Assembly (NCBI GenBank): GCA_004335635.1
Contig: QAXH01004422.1
Location: forward strand, 1,924-55,737
DNA length: 53,814 nucleotides
Direction of reading: 5' to 3'
Source: Chloromonas sp. AAM2
Taxonomy: Eukaryota > Chlorophyta > Chlorophyceae > Chlamydomonadales > Chlamydomonadaceae
Shown: positions 46,530 to 53,814 of the stretch, piece after piece
Numbering within the stretch: the first letter of the stretch is position 1
Layout: every line of letters begins with the position of its first letter
Translations under genes and position numbers: made by a program
Notes under the pieces: model-generated
Told to the model about the DNA's origin: nothing
What the model saw: only the letters and a program-made list of their open reading frames with translations
The model's database searches: none

Positions 46530-49311
46530 ATGTTTCGTGCCGGCTTGTCAGCTTGCCTGCGTGCCGGTGCTCGGAATGCCCGGCCAGCTGTTCCGGCATC
46601 GCTGCACCTTGCTCGGTCAGTCTCGGCAGCCGCATCAGCTCCTGCAGTCAGCGCATCTGCGGGCAAGATGGCAGCTGCTGTGCTCGCTGGATCAGCTGTG
46701 TGGCTAGGTACGGCGGATGCCTCGACAGATCATATCATCAGGCCAACCAAGATTAACACGGGAAGGAGGCATTTCCCCTCACTTGCAGGCTTGGCTCAGG
46801 AGGGCATTGCCGCAGACCAACCAATAAAAGAGCGAACATTCATTGCCAGTGAGTGAGCTTGATGCACGGGCATGCAGATTGCATGTCTACAACTCTGCAT
46901 GCACTCCAAGAACAACAGACTAATTCATGTGATTTACGTGCTGTTGCAGTTAAGCCAGACGGTGTACATCGTGGCTTGGTACGTGGGCATGGACAGGGGA
47001 AGTGCTGCTGGAAGCACATGCAGCAGTAGGGCTTGTGCAAGCTGCAAACGTGTGCTGACAACTTTTCCAGCTGCTGCTTTGCCTGTACAAGTCTGCTAGT
47101 TTATGCATCATCACAATCCTCAGATTCAACGTAACTTCGTTGTGGCCAAGAGCGTGCTTCCAGCCAGCTAGGGTTGTACACCTGGCTTGCAAAGCCCATG
47201 CATATGTTTGCCACAGGCTTTGCCCGCAGATATCAGAAATCATCAAACGGTTTGAGTCCAAAGGCTACAAGCTGGTGGGCATCAAGCTAGTGGTAAGTGT
47301 CCACAACTCGATCAAACAAAGATATCCATATGCTCACCCTTTTGATGCTAGGCACAGCAAGTAAACATGCGTAGTCGCTGCCGCTTGTCCGCACGTCTAT
47401 GCATGGCAATGCAAGCCAGCAACTGGGCCGACAAGGGCAGGTTGGGCCGAGGCACCACGCAGCATCGTCAGCACATGCAGCTTGTCCGTGACCAGCAGCT
47501 GATTCAGCCCTGTAAAAGTGTGAGCATCCACAACCAGGCTACAGTCTGGTGCCCAGCAGTCCTGGTCAAGTTCAAGGCATACTTTCTTGTTTTCCCTCCC
47601 AATGCACAGACAATTCTCAGTGGCGTCGGTTTGCACAAGCTATAAGAAGTACTCGATTCCCATGCTCAAGTGTGTCTGGTACTTCAATGTTTGGTTGTAC
47701 TGCCGCGCAGGTGCCCAGCTCTGAGCTGGCCGGCAGTCACTATGCCGAGCACGAGGGCAAGCCCTTCTACCCCAAGCTAGTCTCCTTCCTCACAAGCGGA
47801 CCGGTGCTGGCCATGGTGAGTGGGCTTGAGAGGGCTGTACTTCAGCAAGGGGTGTGCTGGGTACCTTCTGTGTCTGGTGTCAGGCTGTCGCATAGTATAC
47901 ACCCAAAGCTGGTACCAACCAATGGTGGGTGCGATTTGGGACCTAGCAGGGTGAACGTTATACCCACAGGTAGAAAGGCCATGGTGGTTGGGGGCAGGGC
48001 CAGCCTTGCTGCAGGCAGGAGACAGCTTGAGTTTAGCCAAATAAATAATCAGGTCGATCTCTAACGCCAAACGGGAGATAGATGTCGTACAGCAACACTC
48101 AGTACCTGGTACCAACGACCAATGCCATTGGCACACTCAACCCAAGCGGTACCTGCTCTGGCACAGCCCTGATGACTCATAATGATCAAATGCATCGTTG
48201 ACAAGTCCCCCTGGCAAAGTCTGGTTCTTGAAGAGTGGTTTGCCTGACTGAAGGTGGCAGAGCGCTCGGCATATGGGTTGAGGGCCCGCACTGCTTGAGA
48301 CGACCACCAGAACGCCGCCCCGATAAACACCATTCCTAGCATTAATGTGGCATTCATGGCTGTGCCTTGATTATCCAGTCAGCTTACGCGCCATCCAACG
48401 TACCGGTCGCACTTGCTTTTTCATGGAGTGTGGTTTGCCTTAGTGAAGCCACCCTTCCATCTATAACCCCCGCTGCACCCTCTGCATGGTTTGTGTTCAC
48501 AGGCGTCTACAGACTGCCGCATGTTGATTGAAAGCTCCCCAGGTTCCCCTGCCTACCCTTTGTGCATGGATCCCTCCCCCAGTAAAGTCCTCGGCTGCCT
48601 GACTAAAGGCAATTGTACAACCCTGCTGCACCCTTGTCATGGTTTGTGTGTGCAGGTGTGGGAGGGTGATGAGGTGATCAAGTACGGCCGCACCATGATC
48701 GGCGCTACCAACCCGCTGGCGTCAGCACCAGGGACCATCAGGGGGGATTACGCCGTCAACATGGGCAGGAACATAATCCACGGTGAGGCGCCTTGTACAA
48801 AGAAGGGATGTTACTCCGGACATGACACTAAGCTGCTGCGCAACAAGATGCCATTGGCCTTGATCTTGGAAGATTTTATAAGCCTGTGATGTTTCAAGGA
48901 AAGGGGCAAAAAACTTGTCTAGGGTTGGTGTGCAGCAGGGGACGCTGGCTGTGAGGGAAAGGGCTGTGAACGCAAGGACTTTGACCTGTGGCGCAGCTGC
49001 CAGAAATCGCTGTGTTGAGGTCTGGGCTTGCAACGCAAGCTCTAGTGTGCTCAACTGGTAGTTTGTCCAGGCCATTTCTGCACTGGGGTTCAGGTGCATT
49101 ATCAGCTTCGTTCTTGCACATGGGGGGTTCACACCATGCCAGGCAGATGTGTTCAGACATGAGTCCACAGCACAGCTGTGTTGTGTTGTTTGCCGTCTGC
49201 TGTGCAGGGTCAGACAGCGTGGCGTCAGCTCAGAGGGAGATTGTCCTGTGGTTTAGGCCGGAGGAGATTGCAACCTGGACACCTGCTACAGCAGCATGGA
49301 CGTATGAATAA
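46530..49311 (+). CDS. Nucleoside diphosphate kinase, organellar (type III-like)
   Basis: Six exons, 46530..46848, 46950..46978, 47230..47292, 47711..47815, 48656..48782 and 49208..49311, give 248 aa (747 nt with stop) with matching phases. Residues 1-100 are an Ala/Ser/Arg-rich targeting region with a hydrophobic [14 protein letters not shown] segment, as in plant NDPK III of plastid or mitochondrial intermembrane spaces. The catalytic domain starts at [16 protein letters not shown]. It continues with [47 protein letters not shown] and GRNIIHGSDS. The phospho-accepting histidine (His214) sits in that last motif and all usual active-site residues are present. The enzyme transfers the gamma phosphate between nucleoside triphosphates and diphosphates. 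Exon 2 is only 29 nt. A TGTAA at 49489 may mark polyadenylation. Confidence 0.94.
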
Positions 49312-50530
49312 GCCCGTTGGTTTCACAGATTAGATTCTGTATAAAAGGCACCAGTAGCAGCAGCCAGCAGCAATTGATTCGAATGATTGAATGATTGAAT
49401 GATTGAAGCCAGAGGATTTGGGTCGATGTTGGCATAGTAGTAATACGTCAAGAAAGAAAGGAGCGTCTTACCATGTTTCAGGCTACCCTGTAAGCCGCAG
49501 TTACTCTGCGTACTGGGTTGCACATGCTGCAGCATGTTCAAGCCAATCCTTTGCTTGAGCTCACCAAGACGCCTTCTCACCTCAGGCTTGTTTTTGTGGT
49601 CGATCAGTGATGGCATAGTTGTAATGGATCACTGGGGCGTGCTCATGTGCGGGCGCCCAAATCAACAGCAGTTATCTCACACATTTTCACCAGGTTGGGT
49701 GCGCTACAACTGTTTTCGTTTTGTGCATTCAGTGCATCCTGGCATTCCGCGCTAATTCTATGTGTCTCGGGTCCATTTGCATGCCAGTGCTCCGTGCTTT
49801 GCTGGGACGAACAGCCTTGGCACAAGCGTCAGCTGGCTTGATATTCTCAATCTTACCCCTTTACACTCTGATATCCGACCTGGAAGGCACCCACCCCGTG
49901 CCCGTGTAGCACGCTTCACTACAACCACCCACAAAGGGGAGACACAGCAAACCGGATACTGCAAGGGACAGATCGGTTTCGTGCGGAACAGCACAACAAT
50001 CAAAAACCTATGTACAGCAACAAAACCAAGCATTATTCACGGTCTTATGTACCGGCCTCAGCCGGCTGGCAGGTCGGGAGGGATCACAAGACTAGATTTT
50101 TGAAATGAAATCAGAGACAACAAAAGCTGCCTTTTCAATCATGTATGCAGCAAAGGGTTTATCTTTCCGTCCTGAGCAGTAACTTTGCAGACTGTCAGAT
50201 GGATTCTCAGCTGAACAAGCAGAGTCCTTGACCATAGCACAGCGCACCGGGTCACAGTTGATTGGCAGATTCAGAGGGCTCACAAAAGCGAATCAGAGGC
50301 AGCAGAAGCTGCACAGGCTGCTGTCAACCAGAGCATGATGCCAAAGGCTTGTCATTTTGAACGGCATCTTTGCAGACTGGCCGAGTAAGTCACCTGCCGC
50401 ATAAACACAGTCCTTCACGATACCAAAGTGCGGCGCCTGAATTGAACGCAGTCTGCAGTCAAGGCAAACTTTCTCACTTTATCTGTAACCCTATCACTTC
50501 TTCTCACCCTTCACGTGATGTTTTCAAACT
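49312..50530. other. Convergent spacer, no supported gene
   Basis: Space between the NDPK stop (plus) and the stop of the partial minus-strand gene. It contains a short aatgattg tandem (49380-49406) and no exon chain. The segment 50092-50283 has a minus open frame without family resemblance or coding bias. Confidence 0.5.
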
Positions 50531-53500
50531 TCACGTGACGATCCACAGACTTGGGCGCTGCACAGTGGCGGCGGAGAGGTTGAACCTCTTGAGGCGACCG
50601 AAGACCTGGGCCAGCTTGGGGGACGCCTTGTCAGGCATAGCTGTGAAGGCAAACTTGCGCTTGCCATCCATCTCCTCCAACTTGGGGTCGATCAGCCTCA
50701 CGAACGACACAAGCTCATCGCCAGACACCTGGAACGCAAGACAACATACAGAAAGCACACACTGACTTATGTCTACAGGCATGAGTAGGCATGAGTGTGA
50801 TAGGCACAAAGCAAACATATTTCCAACAACTAGCATGGCTGCTAGCATGGTCGCGTATCTGGTTTGTTGAATCTTGCAAAACAGCTAGGGCCCATGCAGG
50901 TTTACATCGTGATATACTGTCAGCATGCAACAATCTTGATCTAGCGTTGTCCAGCAGAACGACAGTATCTAATAATCAGTAAGGCTAGTAGATGGATAGT
51001 CAGTATCATCAAGGATTGGCAAGCAAGTGTGTTGCTAGCAGCACTGAGTTAGCTGCCTCCTAGTTGCCAGTCTTGATTGCGTACCTGATAGAATCCCTGC
51101 AGGACCTGATATTCTCGCTGTAGGACGATTGCGTTACCTGATAGTCTCCTTGCAGGACGATTGCAGCAAACACTTTGCGGTCCTTGGTGGCGCCCTCGAT
51201 TTGAGATGCCACCCGCTTCAGAGGCGCAAAGCCCGCATCCTTCACGCCGTTTGAGTCGCCGCCTACGTACGTGGCAATGTCGGCGGAAAACTCCTCCATG
51301 GTGACAGCGAAGCGACCATCCGCCGACACGTTGCCGGTCAGCTGGGTGAGCTTGGCGGTCATTGAGGAGATCGACCAGACGGTGTAGCTCGACTGTTCAG
51401 CGGCACAGTCAGCCTGAGCACAGAGCATTACAGGCATGCACAGAGCGTTTAGGTGCGATGCAAGAGATGGTTGGTGGTGTGTGGCGTCAAAGTTCGAGTC
51501 AAGTGTTTCAGCAGTGGTCAACATCAAACTGTAAGAGACTGTATTTAGAACAGGTGGTCAATTACTGAACTGTTAAGGTTATGCAATCCGTGAGCTTACA
51601 GGTACGTCAGTACATAGATATTGTCAACTACATGAGAGAAACCTATCGCAGCCAACCCTGGCCTCTGTAACCTCCCCACACCTTGCACTGGGGTTGTGCC
51701 TCCGGGCCGTAGGTGTAAGGCAGCTCAATGGGGAAGAGCTTTGGCTCCTGGCCTGACCAGTAGTAGCGGTGGTAGGCGTACCCCTCCGAGTCCTGTGCAG
51801 GCAACAGGACGTGCAGCATTGTCAAACATTGGCGTGAACAAACAGGTGTCAGACCGCAACTTACTGGGTTTCTGGAAAGGGCCCTTAATTAAATATAAAT
51901 ATAAACATAGGTTTCTGGAAAGGGCCCTTAATTAAATATAAATATAAACATATACCGGAGTACAACCGGGAGGAGCAACACAAGTATGGGGCTGGCGTTG
52001 AGCGGCATGCGCTATGAGCGACCACCCATGGGTCAAGCTCTACTCTACTTTTTCCATGTGTCAAGCCGTCTGGTTAAGAATCGTAGGTGCATGCATACTC
52101 GGCGCAACATTCCACGCGCCGCTGGTGGTACTGTGTGCGTCACTAGACTGTGGTGTGTACGCGGACAATGCCCTCGTTTAGGCCATCTGTGCATACAATT
52201 CTGTCAACCTAAGCCTGCTGGTCAGACCCTGGCACGAGTCCGCCAAGTAGACAATGCTTATTGATTACCACTGCAGCAACATTATCTCTGCTCACCTGCA
52301 CCAGCACCCACAAGCACCCCGCTGTGCTGGCGTTCTTGAGGTCAGCGCATGTGCTAGCTGCACGCAGCCTATCAGTCAGGGCAGCAGCGGTCGTCAGCAT
52401 GTGTCAAGCTCAAACAAGAAGGAATTGTCCCAGCACTGGCAAACTTCTTTTGTTGGTTGTTAGTTGCCGTTTACAAGGCTTGTACTCCAGGAGGACTGCT
52501 CAGCGGGGGCCGGGAGGGAAGGGAGATTGCAAGTCACATAACTCTTTCTGGGTTGCAGAGCAGGCCAAAGCAATACAAACTCCAACGCAACTCTGCCTTA
52601 GGAATCAGAGTGGCAGATAAACAGAAGAGAAAAACTTGATACATATTGCAGGGCAGACGGCCTGAGCTTTGATAACACGAGGGCACAGGGAGGCTGAAAG
52701 TGGCGGACAAGAGCACAGCAAACAGGACGACCGTGCATTGCTGCATTGTACTCTTACGGTGAAACGGTGAACGGCTTGTCGCCCTCCTTGAATGTGATGT
52801 TGCCCAGGAGCCAGCCCTTCGGCACTGAGCTTGGGCCTGGCATGGAGAAGGTGGCGTTAGGGTAGGCATGCTGAATGTCTGCAGGCACAGCAATAAGCAT
52901 ACTGATTGCATCACGCACCGAGTGGAAACGCTAGCAAGACATGCACGAGACAAGGCACAGCAAGATGGAATGGTGGCAAGAGTTGAACCGAGAGGTAATC
53001 AACGCAGGTGAAAGCGGCCTGACTTGATACGTCAGTTGCAAGACCCACAGCCTGCCTTCACTAGCACGCAGGGGTCCATGGGTCGCTGAAGGAGACGTCT
53101 TTGGAGCCCACCATTTGAAAATTACGATCCCACGGGTGCTACCTTGTGGCGCGCTTGAATGAATGGCAACTGGGTTGAGCACCTGGTTTGGAGTGGAGTC
53201 GTTGACAATCCAGACAGTGTGTGTTTGCCGTCGGATGACAGATAACAATAGATGACATTAGTAGTACTAAGTTCGGCGCGCGGGTCCCAGTGCAACAACT
53301 CAAGCAGGACATATATTAATAACACAGTCCCACAGACTGTTGTAGCGTGCTTGGATCTATTGAGGCATGGACAATGAACCATCACAAGAGGGGGGGGGGC
53401 TTCAACCCGTCCAACCTACATGTGAAGGGGATTGCGACACACCGCGATAGTTATGATGGTGGTCACCCCTCGAGGTGATATCCTGACCGCAAACCTCGTT

Positions 53501-53674
53501 AGACCCGAGGTCGTTCCTTGCAAATGAACCATCACAGCAGGGCTGTGTCAGCTTGACTTGGGCCCCCCACTCACATTTGTTGCCTGCCGGGTCCGTGAGT
53601 GTGGCAATGGTGTTGCAGCCAACAGGCAGAGGGTAGGACCACTGCAGCATGCTGCACTTGGAGATGCCAAACAC
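50531..53674 (-). CDS. Unrecognised, probably extracellular protein; 3' part of the gene
   Basis: Six minus-strand exons in continuous phase, 53674..53575, 52878..52758, 52368..52296, 51792..51682, 51413..51138 and 50728..50531, encode the last 292 aa. The first listed exon begins with an acceptor and no ATG, so the start lies in the final 140 bp or beyond the right edge. Features are paired Cys (ISKCSMLQWSYPLPVGC), N-glycosylation sites (YPNATFSMPG, LGNITFKEG), an aromatic YAYHRYYWSGQEPK segment, CKADCAAEQSSYT, and a long C-terminal region with VTMEEFSADIATYVGGDSNG, DRKVFAAIVLQGDYQ and DGKRKFAFTAMPDKASPKLA. No family recognised; composition suggests export. The acceptor of exon 52368..52296 (gatag) is the weakest junction. 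Confidence 0.7.
51867..51952. repeat. Exact tandem duplication of a 43-bp AT-rich unit
   Basis: The unit (ggtttctggaaagggccctt, then aattaaatataaatataaac) appears twice back to back with at most one difference. It lies in the intron 51793-52295 of the partial minus-strand gene. Confidence 0.85.
53382..53510 (+). repeat. Dispersed repeat family A copy
   Basis: Carries cacaagagggggggggg, cgtccaacctacatgtgaag, gattgcgacacacc and aaacctcgttagacccgagg in family order. It is in an intron of the partial minus-strand gene, near the right window edge. Confidence 0.8.
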
Positions 53675-53814
53675 CTGCATAAACACTCCACCACAGTTAG
53701 TTGTTGATTTGACAGGCAACCTTTCGGATGGTATGCGGTCTGCAAGTTGAGTGTGGTGGGTGGCAGTGTCTATCCATGACGCGCACTTCGATCCTTTTTT
53801 GATGGGGTGGGGTG

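Noticed and set aside
46708..46848. Splice donor at 46708 (gtacgg) in NDPK exon 1
   Set aside because: Reading through gives the expected linker and the start of the catalytic domain, ending at a strong donor at 46849; splicing at 46708 would remove ERTFIA.
1..53814. tRNA, rRNA or organellar origin
   Set aside because: I saw no cloverleaf with a conserved T-loop motif and no rRNA signature. Dense GT-AG introns and nuclear-type genes argue against a plastid or mitochondrial contig.

Overview
The window is nuclear DNA of a eukaryote with intron-rich genes, most likely a green alga (Chlorophyta). Coding blocks are GC-richer than their surroundings and are broken every 30-390 bases by GT-AG introns that keep phase perfectly. 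The large helicase looks closest to the plant and algal form of IGHMBP2 (from memory, not a search). The nucleoside diphosphate kinase has the plant type III layout. The pentamer TGTAA, a common chlorophyte poly(A) signal, lies 45 nt after the helicase stop and about 180 nt after the kinase stop. I cannot name a species.

Layout, left to right. 1-5530 is accessory-looking DNA: a large foldback repeat at the left edge, a tandem-repeat block, a frameshifted C5 cytosine DNA methyltransferase relic (minus) and beside it a frameshifted plus-strand relic that weakly resembles a SET domain. 5846-6946 (minus) is a 171-aa protein with one membrane segment. 8524-10783 (plus) is a J-domain cochaperone with an N-terminal targeting sequence. 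11383-14535 (minus) is a FAM221-family cysteine-rich protein with two tiny exons and a 25-bp minisatellite in one intron. 17861-27203 (plus) is an SF1 helicase with an N-terminal R3H domain. 27658-28707 (minus) is a 160-aa multi-pass membrane protein that shares a short upstream region with ATPAF1/ATP11 (28979-31348, plus), the F1-ATPase assembly chaperone. 32551-39361 (minus) is a 17-exon secreted protein of unknown function. 41169-44694 (minus) is an SLC35B-type nucleotide-sulfate or nucleotide-sugar transporter. 46530-49311 (plus) is an organellar nucleoside diphosphate kinase. 50531-53674 (minus) is the 3' part of a gene for an unrecognised, probably extracellular protein whose 5' end is upstream of the last exon I can see.

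The genes are not an operon and show no single shared pathway. Two or three products are predicted organellar (ATPAF1, NDPK, possibly the J-protein). Two enter or serve the secretory pathway (secreted protein, SLC35B transporter). Gene orientation alternates, giving convergent pairs with 0.45-1.2 kb between them and one compact head-to-head pair.

Spaces between genes and some introns hold at least two dispersed repeat families, one MITE-like element, several micro- and minisatellites and local duplications. Exon borders were placed by hand from splice consensus, reading phase and family similarity; all the gene models sum to whole codons. No transcript or database evidence was available.
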